Positions 1 to 6,518 of a stretch of DNA of 8,758 bases are shown piece after piece. The notes beneath the pieces were generated by a model, which was not told the origin of the DNA, made no database searches, and saw only the letters and a list, made by a program, of their open reading frames with translations. Each line of letters begins with the position of its first letter. Within the stretch, counting starts at the first letter, position 1. Origin of the DNA: JAJYSO01 sp964451785 (GTDB lineage Bacteria; Bacteroidota; Bacteroidia; Flavobacteriales; Flavobacteriaceae); the NCBI GenBank assembly GCA_964451785.1, contig CAYVJG010000062.1, positions 1-8,758 on the forward strand, read 5' to 3'. Made by a program: the position numbers and the translations under genes.

Positions 1-14
1 ACATTTTTTGTCTG

Positions 15-236
15 CTAATTTAGTAATTCCACAACATTCGTGGTAGAACCTATTTTATTAATGCGTTTTTTTCTATTGAAATACGCTTTTAAATGAGCAG
101 TAAAGCTATTCCAGTACACTCCTATAAAAAAAATGAGCGCAAGTAAAGCAATAAAAAACAACCAATTTTGAAATGAAAATTGTTTATAAAGCTCTCTATC
201 AAATATTAACTCATGTGTAAGTAAAAATTTCCCCAT
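15..236 (-). CDS. Small single-span membrane protein, unknown function
   Basis: A complete 73-residue frame. I do not recognise the family. Residues about 24-42 (from FQNWLFFIALL to about FIGVYW) form one strongly hydrophobic helix. It is followed by a basic stretch (KAYFNRKKRINK, about 50-61), so by the positive-inside rule the C-terminal tail probably faces the cytoplasm and the short N-terminus the periplasm. No signal-peptidase site or lipobox is visible. The gene lies downstream of ahcY on the same strand but is separated from it by an intrinsic terminator, and it has its own Bacteroidota-type promoter about 30 nt before the ATG. That makes it more likely to be a real gene than a chance frame. 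No strong ribosome-binding site is seen, which is usual in this phylum. Function cannot be inferred. Confidence 0.6.
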   Translation of the reverse strand: MGKFLLTHELIFDRELYKQFSFQNWLFFIALLALIFFIGVYWNSFTAHLKAYFNRKKRINKIGSTTNVVELLN

Positions 237-266
237 TCGTTTTGCCTTTTTAAGAATACCCTATAA

Positions 267-298
267 CAAATATAAATATTTGTTAACTAAATAACAAA
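267..298 (-). promoter_or_regulatory. Bacteroidota-type promoter for the small membrane protein gene
   Basis: Reading the minus strand, TTTG (295-298 on the plus strand as CAAA) is followed after exactly 20 nt by TATATTTG (267-274 as CAAATATA). This matches the -33 TTTG / -7 TAnnTTTG consensus known for Bacteroidota sigma factors. The expected start site is near position 260, giving a leader of roughly 24 nt before the ATG at 236. Confidence 0.6.
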
Positions 299-306
299 TA
301 GATATC

Positions 307-338
307 AAAAAAGCCGCTAAACTTATAGTCAGCGGCTT
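307..338 (-). terminator. Intrinsic terminator of ahcY
   Basis: On the minus strand, AAGCCGCT (331-338 on plus) pairs with AGCGGCTT (311-318) around a 12-nt loop, an 8-bp stem. The stem runs directly into a T run (A run at 307-312 on the plus strand). It sits 23 nt after the ahcY stop codon and before the promoter of the next gene, so it should separate the two transcripts. Confidence 0.85.
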
Positions 339-360
339 GATTAATTAAATTTTAAACAAA

Positions 361-1677
361 TTAATATCTGTAATACTCTGGTTTAAAAGGTCCTTCAACT
401 GGCACATCGATATAATCAGCTTGTTTTTTATCGAGTTGCGTAAGTTCTACGCCTATGCGTTTTAGATGTAAAGCAGCTACTTTTTCATCTAACTTTTTGG
501 GTAACATGTACACTTTATTCTCATAATTAGCACTGTTTTTCCACAATTCTATCTGCGCTAGAGTTTGGTTGGTAAACGAATTACTCATCACAAAACTAGG
601 ATGCCCGGTAGCACAACCCAAATTGACTAATCGCCCTTCAGCCAATAGAATAATATCACTGCCATCAATAGTATATTTATCTACTTGTGGCTTAATTTCC
701 ACTTTTGTATCGCCGTAATTGGCATTGAGCCAAGCCATATCAATTTCGTTATCAAAATGACCGATATTGCAAACAATAGTCTTGTCTTTCATGGCTTTAA
801 AATGCTCACTGCGAACAATATCACAGTTTCCGGTTGTGGTAATCACGATATCCGCCTTGGCGACAACAGTTTCTAAACGTTTTACCTCAAAGCCATCCAT
901 GGCAGCTTGCAAAGCACAAATTGGGTCGATCTCAGTTACGGTTACTATCGCACCGGTTCCGCGGAATGAAGCTGCCGTACCTTTACCCACATCACCATAA
1001 CCACAAACAATCACACGTTTTCCAGCCAACATAATATCTGTAGCACGACGAATCGCATCAACAGCACTTTCACGACAGCCGTATTTGTTGTCAAACTTTG
1101 ATTTAGTGACCGAATCGTTGACATTGATGGCCGGAATCGGCAAAGTTCCTTTCTTGACACGTTCATATAAACGGTGTACTCCTGTGGTGGTTTCTTCTGA
1201 TAAACCTTTAACGCCCTTTGCCAATTCAGGATATTTGTCTATCACCATATTAGTCAAGTCGCCACCGTCATCTAAAATCATGTTGAGCGGTTGACGATCT
1301 TCTCCAAAAAACAAAGTTTGCTCGATACACCAATCAAATTCTTCTTCGGTCTCTCCTTTCCACGCAAAAACAGGCACTCCCGCCTTAGCAACTGCAGCTG
1401 CAGCCTGATCTTGAGTCGAAAAAATATTGCATGAGCTCCAGCGTACCTCAGCTCCTAAAGCTACTAAAGTTTCTATAAGTACTGCCGTTTGAATAGTCAT
1501 GTGCAAACAACCAGCAATACGAGCGCCTTTAAGTGGTTGCTCTTCTTTATATTCCTCACGCAAAGCCATTAACCCCGGCATTTCAGCCTCTGCTAATTCA
1601 ATTTCTTTGCGCCCCCAATCAGCTAAAGCAATATCTTTAACTTTATATGTCATTTCGGGCTGTGTTTTTGTGTCCAT
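361..1677 (-). CDS. ahcY: Adenosylhomocysteinase (S-adenosylhomocysteine hydrolase)
   Basis: This cytosolic NAD-dependent enzyme splits S-adenosylhomocysteine reversibly into adenosine and homocysteine, removing the inhibitory by-product of methyltransferases. The 438 residues are full length for the family. Visible motifs are CLHMT (H59), LDDGGDLTN (D137), EETTTGVHRLY (E162), NVNDSVTKSKFDN (K192, D196) with C201 following, the Rossmann loop GYGDVGKG (226-233), and NIGHFDNEID (about 304-313). The C-terminus holds LAEGRLVNLGCATGHPSFVM and ends in the typical YYRY. By comparison with the human enzyme, H59, D137, E162, K192, D196 and C201 are the expected active-site positions. No frameshift or missing motif is seen. 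It is transcribed alone: a divergent gene lies upstream and an intrinsic terminator downstream. No SAH-type riboswitch is apparent in the short leader. Confidence 0.97.
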   Translation of the reverse strand: MDTKTQPEMTYKVKDIALADWGRKEIELAEAEMPGLMALREEYKEEQPLKGARIAGCLHMTIQTAVLIETLVALGAEVRWSSCNIFSTQDQAAAAVAKAGVPVFAWKGETEEEFDWCIEQTLFFGEDRQPLNMILDDGGDLTNMVIDKYPELAKGVKGLSEETTTGVHRLYERVKKGTLPIPAINVNDSVTKSKFDNKYGCRESAVDAIRRATDIMLAGKRVIVCGYGDVGKGTAASFRGTGAIVTVTEIDPICALQAAMDGFEVKRLETVVAKADIVITTTGNCDIVRSEHFKAMKDKTIVCNIGHFDNEIDMAWLNANYGDTKVEIKPQVDKYTIDGSDIILLAEGRLVNLGCATGHPSFVMSNSFTNQTLAQIELWKNSANYENKVYMLPKKLDEKVAALHLKRIGVELTQLDKKQADYIDVPVEGPFKPEYYRY

Positions 1678-1682
1678 CTGCG

Positions 1683-1690
1683 TATATTTG
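1683..1690 (+). promoter_or_regulatory. Possible -7 box for the PPTase-mgtE transcript
   Basis: TATATTTG matches the Bacteroidota -7 consensus TAnnTTTG and lies 39 nt before the ATG at 1730. The nearest upstream TTTG (1667-1670) is only 12 nt away instead of about 20, so the -33 part is poor. It lies just upstream of the ahcY start codon, inside the divergent control region. Confidence 0.35.
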
Positions 1691-1701
1691 TGTTAACAGC
1701 A

Positions 1702-1709
1702 CAAAATTA
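1702..1709 (-). promoter_or_regulatory. ahcY: Possible -7 box for ahcY
   Basis: On the minus strand this reads TAATTTTG, a match to TAnnTTTG, ending 24 nt before the ahcY ATG. The closest upstream TTTG (1722-1725 as CAAA) again leaves a 12-nt spacer, shorter than the usual 19-22 nt. It is the best candidate in a 52-nt intergenic region, but the assignment is tentative. Confidence 0.3.
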
Positions 1710-1729
1710 AACAATTAAAGCCAAATCCT

Positions 1730-2368
1730 ATGCCTCTTTATAAGACAATCCACATCACCCCCACTACTGAAGTATCTATCTGGAAAATAGAGGAATCTTT
1801 TGAGGACTTGGCAAAAGATCTCACCTTATCTAGCGAAAGTAAAACACGATTAGAGACCTTAAAAACAGAGCCTCATAAAAAACAACTTTTAAGTATCAGA
1901 CAGTTGCTCAAACTAAAAGGCGTTTCTGATGATACGCTTTATCACGATGCTAATGGCAAACCGCATCTCAAAAACAATCAACACATTTCTATCAGTCATT
2001 CTCACAACTATGCCGCTGTCATTATTAGCGACACCTCTGTAGGTATTGATCTTGAAAAAAAACAGGATAAAATTATACGTCTTGCCAATAAATTTACACC
2101 TCTTAGTGAATATAAAACCATAGCTAATGATACGGGCTTAATTCGAAAACTCACTATTGTATGGTGTGCTAAAGAAGCCATTTACAAAGCCGTCAGTATT
2201 CCGGGCCTCTCTTTTTTGAATGATATTTATGTAGATGATTTCAATTTTGAAGACCTCAATACGTCTGCTCATGTCAATGTTTTGAATCAAGAAAAATCAT
2301 TTCGTGTAAATTTTATAGAATTCGATGATTTTTCATGCGTATATGTATTAACTTCGGCCACCGCTTAA
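1730..2368 (+). CDS. 4'-phosphopantetheinyl transferase, Sfp/AcpT type
   Basis: Enzymes of this superfamily move the phosphopantetheine arm of coenzyme A onto a serine of acyl- or peptidyl-carrier proteins, a magnesium-dependent cytosolic reaction. At 212 residues the protein has the usual length of the two-lobed Sfp-like form. Key motifs are GKPHL (76-80), the HISISHSHNYAAV segment (about 85-97), VGIDLEK (104-110) carrying metal ligands D107 and E109, and WCAKEAIYKA (145-154) with E149 and K153. The extreme N-terminus is weakly conserved in such proteins, and the ATG at 1730 is the first sensible start. It diverges from ahcY and is followed after 35 nt by mgtE, probably on the same transcript. 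No carrier-protein or synthase gene is nearby, so the target cannot be read from context; it may be the housekeeping fatty-acid ACP or a secondary-metabolite carrier. Confidence 0.9.
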   Translation: MPLYKTIHITPTTEVSIWKIEESFEDLAKDLTLSSESKTRLETLKTEPHKKQLLSIRQLLKLKGVSDDTLYHDANGKPHLKNNQHISISHSHNYAAVIISDTSVGIDLEKKQDKIIRLANKFTPLSEYKTIANDTGLIRKLTIVWCAKEAIYKAVSIPGLSFLNDIYVDDFNFEDLNTSAHVNVLNQEKSFRVNFIEFDDFSCVYVLTSATA

Positions 2369-2403
2369 AATTCAAGTTTAGCAGATCATAATATCGTAAT
2401 GAT

Positions 2404-3732
2404 ATGTCTAATCAGCCTCAAAATCAAGCCATTCAGCACCCAGCCGATATAGCAGAGCAACTCGCTGCTTTACCGGCTACAGAACGGAATTTGTCGTTTT
2501 TAAGGCTGACTGGCGATCAAAAAACGGTAGTCTTTACGCATTTTGACACTGCTGATCAACACGAAATTCTCGAAAGTTTAAGTGATAAAGGCATGCGAGA
2601 GCTGATCGAAAATCTCGCTCCTGATGACCGTACACAGTTGTTTTCTGATTTTCCAGATGATTTGATTCGGATTATGATCAACTACCTCAGTCCGGAAAAT
2701 CGTCGTGAGGCTTTAGCACTATTAGGTTATGAAATGGATAGTATTGGACGGTTAATGACGCCCAATTACATCAAAGCGCGACCTGAATGGACTATCCGAA
2801 AAACCTTAAATCACATCCGCATTTACGGTGATCGTGCCGAAACCTTAAACTTTGTGTACATCGTTGATGAAAATAACAAACTCATTGATGACTTGCGTAT
2901 AGGTCAATTGCTCTTGGTTGACGACGATACCAAAATTTCGGCACTGATGGACCGCTCTTTTGTGTCGATTACCAGTACCGAAAAACTTGAAGATGCCCTT
3001 AAAATATTTCAAAAATACGAGCGTGAAGCCTTGCCGATTGTCACCCAACACGGCAGCTTAGTCGGCATTGTTACTTTTGATGATATTCTCGATAAAATTT
3101 CTGAACGCGATACTGAAGACATCCAAAAATTTGGTGGTAGTGAAGGCTTAGATTTATCCTATACCGAAACCAAACTGTTCGATATGGTACGCAAACGCGC
3201 TGGCTGGTTGGTTTTACTCTTTTTAGGCGAATTATTGACCGCTTCAGCTATGGGGTTTTATGAATCAGAAATAGCTGCAGCCACTGTTTTAGCGCTGTTT
3301 TTACCACTGATTATTTCTAGTGGTGGAAACTCTGGATCTCAAGCCGCCTCGCTCATCATTCGTGCCATGGCGCTTAAAGAACTCAAACTACCCGACTGGT
3401 GGTATGTGATGCGTAAAGAAATTTTTTCAGGACTCTTACTCGGACTTATCTTAGGGTTTATCGGATTTATTCGCATTGCTATTTGGCAACTTACTGGCTT
3501 GTATGATTATGGTCAGTATTGGGTTTGGATTGGCTTAAGTGTGTCATTATCATTAGTAGCCATCGTTTTATGGGGATCTCTATCGGGCTCTTTAATTCCT
3601 TTTGTATTACGCAGAATTGGTCTAGACCCTGCAACCGCCTCGGCTCCATTTGTCGCTACACTTGTCGATGTTACCGGACTTATCATTTATTTTAACATCA
3701 CCCTCCTTCTCCTCGACGGAAAATTGCTCTAA
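2404..3732 (+). CDS. mgtE: Magnesium transporter/channel MgtE
   Basis: MgtE proteins are homodimeric inner-membrane Mg2+ channels gated by their own cytoplasmic magnesium-sensing domains. The 442 residues show the standard order: a helical N domain (about 13-115), two CBS domains (about 117-180 and 181-240; LMTP at 117-120, SFVSIT at 185-190, GIVTFDDILD at 221-230), a connecting helix, and a C-terminal membrane part of five helices (about 266-440). The family signature PLIISSGGNSGSQAAS is at 301-316. D422, in ATLVDVTG, corresponds to the pore aspartate of the Thermus thermophilus protein. Acidic residues in the N and CBS domains are plentiful, as expected for Mg2+ sensing. It follows the phosphopantetheinyl transferase gene after 35 nt with no terminator or promoter between, so co-transcription is likely although no functional link is evident. 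An overlapping ATG at 2399 is out of frame and was not used. Confidence 0.95.
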   Translation: MSNQPQNQAIQHPADIAEQLAALPATERNLSFLRLTGDQKTVVFTHFDTADQHEILESLSDKGMRELIENLAPDDRTQLFSDFPDDLIRIMINYLSPENRREALALLGYEMDSIGRLMTPNYIKARPEWTIRKTLNHIRIYGDRAETLNFVYIVDENNKLIDDLRIGQLLLVDDDTKISALMDRSFVSITSTEKLEDALKIFQKYEREALPIVTQHGSLVGIVTFDDILDKISERDTEDIQKFGGSEGLDLSYTETKLFDMVRKRAGWLVLLFLGELLTASAMGFYESEIAAATVLALFLPLIISSGGNSGSQAASLIIRAMALKELKLPDWWYVMRKEIFSGLLLGLILGFIGFIRIAIWQLTGLYDYGQYWVWIGLSVSLSLVAIVLWGSLSGSLIPFVLRRIGLDPATASAPFVATLVDVTGLIIYFNITLLLLDGKLL

Positions 3733-3890
3733 ACACCTCTCAGTAGTTTTTTTTGAATGATTTTTTTTGAATCTCACCCCAGATATACTGTTCAACACAA
3801 CGCTCAGCCAAGCATCGCTATTGTGCATAATTTTGATGTTCTTTTCTAATCGTCTACCTTCTCATCAACCGACCTAGTTGAAGGAATTCA

Positions 3891-3921
3891 CCTTTGCTAA
3901 AGTTTAAAACTTTAGCAAAGG
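3891..3921. repeat. Perfect 31-nt palindrome
   Basis: CCTTTGCTAAAGTTT (3891-3905) is the exact reverse complement of AAACTTTAGCAAAGG (3907-3921), with a single A in the centre. As RNA it would give a strong stem-loop, but neither strand has a T run after it, so it is not a classical intrinsic terminator. It could be a rho-independent-like stop for mgtE, a binding site for a dimeric protein, or part of a dispersed repeat. Confidence 0.75.
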
Positions 3922-3984
3922 ATTGACTGAGCATAAATACTAAACTAACCCATACTATCACAAAAATCAACAAATACAAGCGCA

Positions 3985-4207
3985 AAACTCCGTAGGAGTT
4001 TAACTATGATTAACCCCATACAAGCGAAGCGCAGTTTGGGGACACACAACACCGAGACTCCGAACCCCGAAGTGAGTTCAACATTCATTATTGCTACAAA
4101 ACTGGTAGTATCCTCCGCTGCCGCACGAATCTTTTCGTGTGGTCCTTGAATCCGGCATGATGAAATGCATCAGGCTTGGGTTGTGCCATACAAGCCTGCA
4201 GTAGCGG
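3985..4207. repeat. Hairpin-dense block, possible dispersed repeat or structured RNA
   Basis: Several inverted repeats are crowded together. AAACTCC-GTA-GGAGTTT lies at 3985-4001. CCCCA...TGGGG at 4014-4041 contains an inner GCG-AAG-CGC. CACGAA-TCTT-TTCGTG lies at 4124-4139. TGATG...CATCA lies at 4158-4172 and overlaps CAGGCTTG...CAAGCCTG (4171-4178 with 4191-4198). CCGCT (4115-4119) can close with AGCGG (4203-4207) around the last ones. The block is visibly richer in GC than its flanks. I infer a dispersed intergenic repeat (REP- or MITE-like) or a folded transcript; folding was done by eye only. Confidence 0.4.
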
Positions 4208-4348
4208 CGTATTCCCTATCCCCTAATTCCTACTCCCCAATTTTTATTACTCATACCCAGATATGTTAAAAATACATCGCTAATCTCTTTAAAATTCCTT
4301 ACTTTCACCTCCTTAGTTTGTCTGATTTTTTGAGAAAATTAAAACCCT

Positions 4349-4894
4349 ATGAAAATTGTAGCTTACGGAGCCGAATCTACAGGCAAATCCACACTGTGTC
4401 AAGCTTTAGCTGAACATTACAAAACGGTTTGGGTTCCTGAATACGCTCGCGAATATTTACAAGACAAATTTGATCGTTCTGGAGAAATCTGCGCCGAGCG
4501 TGACCTCTGGCCTATTGCTAAAGGTCAATTAAAGGCAGAACATGAGGCCGAAAAAAAGACGCGTAACAACTTAGTTTTTTGTGACACCAATGTATTGCAA
4601 ACTTACTATTACGGCAAAGCTTATTACAAAAATTTTGAAGACGAACAACTTTTAAAACTTGCGCTAGAAGAACAATACGATTTTTATTTTCTGACTTATA
4701 TCGATACCCCCTGGGAAGCTGACGACTTAAGAGATAAACCGGATGAACGCCTAGAGATGCATCGTTTTTTTGAACAATCGTTGATTGACAACAATTTGCC
4801 CTACATCTTGTTAAAAGGATCTGAAGAAGAACGTTTGGCTAAAGCTATTGTAAAAATTAACGAATTGAAAGAAAAGTTTAGCTATTCACTATAA
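4349..4894 (+). CDS. P-loop kinase resembling the NadR ribosylnicotinamide kinase domain
   Basis: The 181-residue protein carries a Walker A loop GAESTGKST (7-15), VPEYAREYL (29-37), a Walker B-like LVFCDTN (75-81, D79), and IDTPWEADDLRDKPDER (about 118-134). The order and wording of these motifs match the C-terminal kinase domain of NadR, which phosphorylates nicotinamide riboside to NMN with ATP. The N-terminal helix-turn-helix and the NMN adenylyltransferase domain of full NadR are absent; the start at 4349 lies only six residues before the P-loop, so this is a stand-alone kinase. In other Bacteroidota such proteins often sit beside the PnuC transporter; no pnuC is in this window. The next gene (DUF4301) follows after 48 nt on the same strand and is probably co-transcribed. 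The substrate is inferred from similarity only; annotation as a general AAA ATP-binding protein is the safe alternative. Confidence 0.8.
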   Translation: MKIVAYGAESTGKSTLCQALAEHYKTVWVPEYAREYLQDKFDRSGEICAERDLWPIAKGQLKAEHEAEKKTRNNLVFCDTNVLQTYYYGKAYYKNFEDEQLLKLALEEQYDFYFLTYIDTPWEADDLRDKPDERLEMHRFFEQSLIDNNLPYILLKGSEEERLAKAIVKINELKEKFSYSL

Positions 4895-4942
4895 AATATT
4901 TTAATAGCTTTCGACTTTATACAAGGGCTATTCACAACTATC

Positions 4943-6475
4943 ATGAGCACTTACCAATTGACATCTACCGATAAAATCGAAATCACAGCACACGGCTTGA
5001 CTATTCAGGCGGTCCGTGAACAACTCAAGCAATTTGACGCTGGTATTCCTTATATACAAATTGCCGCCGCAGCCACGCTCAACAAAGGGATTTTCTCACT
5101 TTCAGAAAAACATATTTCTAAACACATTACCCGTTATTCTGCTTCTTCAGCTGACAGTGTCAAATTTGTTCCTGCCAGCGGTGCCGCCACGCGCATGTTT
5201 AAACTGGTTCACCAGTTGCTAGAAACCCTGAATACTGAACAGCTCAACTTATCTGAAGCTCTAGCAAAAGACAAATTCAAATCTCTTCACGTCCTCTTTG
5301 AACGTCTTGAAGATTTGCCGTTTTACACTATAGCAAATGCAGAATGGCGCACAGCCATGCCGCAAAGTCGTTCACTTCCCGAAAATCAACAAAAAATAAA
5401 CTTCTTCACGTTTTTATTAACAGATTTACAATACGACAAGCTCCCTAAAGGCTTATTTCCTTTTCATCAATACACCTGCAAAACAGCGACTGCTTTTGAG
5501 GAACACCTCTATGAAGCGGCAGCTTATGCCTCAAAAGAAGGAAAAGCACAACTGCATTTTACGGTAAGTAAAGCACATTTAGATCTTTTTAAATCCACTT
5601 TTGCAAGCATACAACAGCGCGTTGAAGAAGATACGGATACACAATTTGAAGTCACTTATTCTTTTCAAAAAAAATCTACCGACACCATTGCCGTCAACAC
5701 CGATAATTCGCCTTTTAGAACTCCTGACGGCAAACTCTTTTTTCGCCCCGGAGGCCATGGTGCTCTGATTCAAAACCTCAACAAAATCAACACCGATATT
5801 ATTTTTATTAAAAATATTGACAATGTCGTTTCTCAAGAGCAATTGCCCTTTGTGGCGCGCTATAAAAAAGCCTTGGCCGGCATTTTATTACAGGTGCAAG
5901 ATGAAGTGTTTTCTTTACTCAACAGACTCGAATCTAACGGCCTTTCTGAATTGCTTAAATCTGAGGCACAACAACTCGCCAGCACACATTTTGCCTTCAA
6001 AAAAGAATTTCACTCTGCTGAAGAAATTTACGCCTTTTTTCATCGCCCAATACGTATCTGCGGCATGGTTAAAAACGAAGGCGAACCCGGTGGCGGTCCA
6101 TTTTGGGTTAAAGAGGTAAATGACAGCTTAAGTCTGCAAATTGTCGAAAGTGCCCAAATCGATAAGACTAATGCTGACCAAGTGGATAGTTTACAAAAAG
6201 CAACCCATTTTAATCCGGTAGATATTGTATGTGGCGTAAAAGATTTCCGTGGTCAAAAATTTGATTTGAATGATTTTGTAAATCGAGAACGGAGTTTTAT
6301 CACACACAAATCTCAATTCGGAAAAGAATTAAAAGCACTTGAACTCCCCGGATTATGGAATGGCGGAATGGCGTATTGGAATACTATTTTTGTCGAAGTG
6401 CCACTGCAAACTTTTAACCCCGTCAAGACCGTTACAGATTTATTAAAATCAGGACACCAAGTAGAAATAGCCTAA
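4943..6475 (+). CDS. DUF4301 family protein, nucleotidyltransferase-like
   Basis: A 510-residue cytosolic protein without signal peptide or membrane segments. I recognise it as DUF4301, a family common in Bacteroidota with no established function. Its motifs recall nucleotide-sugar pyrophosphorylases: FVPASGAATRMFK (75-87) resembles the glycine-rich G-x-G-T-R nucleotide loop, QLHFTVSKAHLDLF (203-216) and FRPGGHGALIQNLN (267-280) resemble the HFT and GGHG segments of UDP-sugar pyrophosphorylases, and DIIFIKNIDNVV (285-296) resembles the segment with the metal-binding aspartate. A glycine-rich GEPGGGPFW motif lies around residue 380 and PGLWNGGMAYWNT near 470. It follows the NadR-like kinase gene after 48 nt and ends at a strong stem-loop, so the two probably form one operon. 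A role in activating a sugar or another phosphate ester is an inference from the motifs only. Confidence 0.82.
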   Translation: MSTYQLTSTDKIEITAHGLTIQAVREQLKQFDAGIPYIQIAAAATLNKGIFSLSEKHISKHITRYSASSADSVKFVPASGAATRMFKLVHQLLETLNTEQLNLSEALAKDKFKSLHVLFERLEDLPFYTIANAEWRTAMPQSRSLPENQQKINFFTFLLTDLQYDKLPKGLFPFHQYTCKTATAFEEHLYEAAAYASKEGKAQLHFTVSKAHLDLFKSTFASIQQRVEEDTDTQFEVTYSFQKKSTDTIAVNTDNSPFRTPDGKLFFRPGGHGALIQNLNKINTDIIFIKNIDNVVSQEQLPFVARYKKALAGILLQVQDEVFSLLNRLESNGLSELLKSEAQQLASTHFAFKKEFHSAEEIYAFFHRPIRICGMVKNEGEPGGGPFWVKEVNDSLSLQIVESAQIDKTNADQVDSLQKATHFNPVDIVCGVKDFRGQKFDLNDFVNRERSFITHKSQFGKELKALELPGLWNGGMAYWNTIFVEVPLQTFNPVKTVTDLLKSGHQVEIA

Positions 6476-6482
6476 ACATTGC

Positions 6483-6510
6483 CCGTCAACTGTTTTACAT
6501 CAGTTGACGG
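6483..6510. terminator. Shared stem-loop between convergent genes
   Basis: CCGTCAACTG (6483-6492) pairs perfectly with CAGTTGACGG (6501-6510) across an 8-nt loop. It occupies the 43-nt gap between the converging stops of the DUF4301 gene and the hydrolase gene. On the plus strand it is followed by ATTTATTT, a T-rich but interrupted tract. On the minus strand the following bases are not T-rich, so it may act mainly for the DUF4301 operon. Confidence 0.75.
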
Positions 6511-6518
6511 ATTTATTT

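Larger units (their letters stand above)
3733..4348. other. 616-nt gene-free gap after mgtE
   Basis: No convincing gene is seen on either strand. From left to right it holds two copies of TTTTTTTTGAAT (3747-3758 and 3761-3772), which may help end mgtE transcription although no stem precedes them; a perfect palindrome (3891-3921); a hairpin-dense block of higher GC (about 3985-4207); a C-rich tract with runs of 3 to 4 C at 4214-4237; and an AT-rich leader before the kinase gene. Short open frames cross the block on the minus strand (for example a frame containing RTTRKDSCGSGG), but they have no clear start signals. Confidence 0.6.

Noticed and set aside
685..1696. Several plus-strand open frames of 63-77 codons
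   Set aside because: They lie antisense inside ahcY, whose full-length conserved protein explains the sequence.
2845..3051. 68-codon minus-strand frame
   Set aside because: Antisense to the CBS domains of mgtE, with no protein-like features of its own.
3747..3772. Two TTTTTTTTGAAT copies as an intrinsic terminator of mgtE
   Set aside because: No stable stem precedes either T run; kept only as a remark on the gap.
3622..3828. 68-codon minus-strand frame across the mgtE end
   Set aside because: More than half is antisense to mgtE and the rest reads through T-rich intergenic DNA; no promoter or known motif.
4214..4237. Possible G-quadruplex on the minus strand
   Set aside because: Only three runs of three or more G are close together; a fourth is missing.
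4313..4320. TTAGTTTG as a promoter -7 box for the kinase gene
   Set aside because: It misses the consensus TAnnTTTG by one base in spacing and no TTTG lies about 20 nt upstream.
5579..6119. Frames of 87 (minus) and 100 (plus) codons inside the DUF4301 gene
   Set aside because: Both are shadows of the conserved DUF4301 frame, whose motifs continue through this part.
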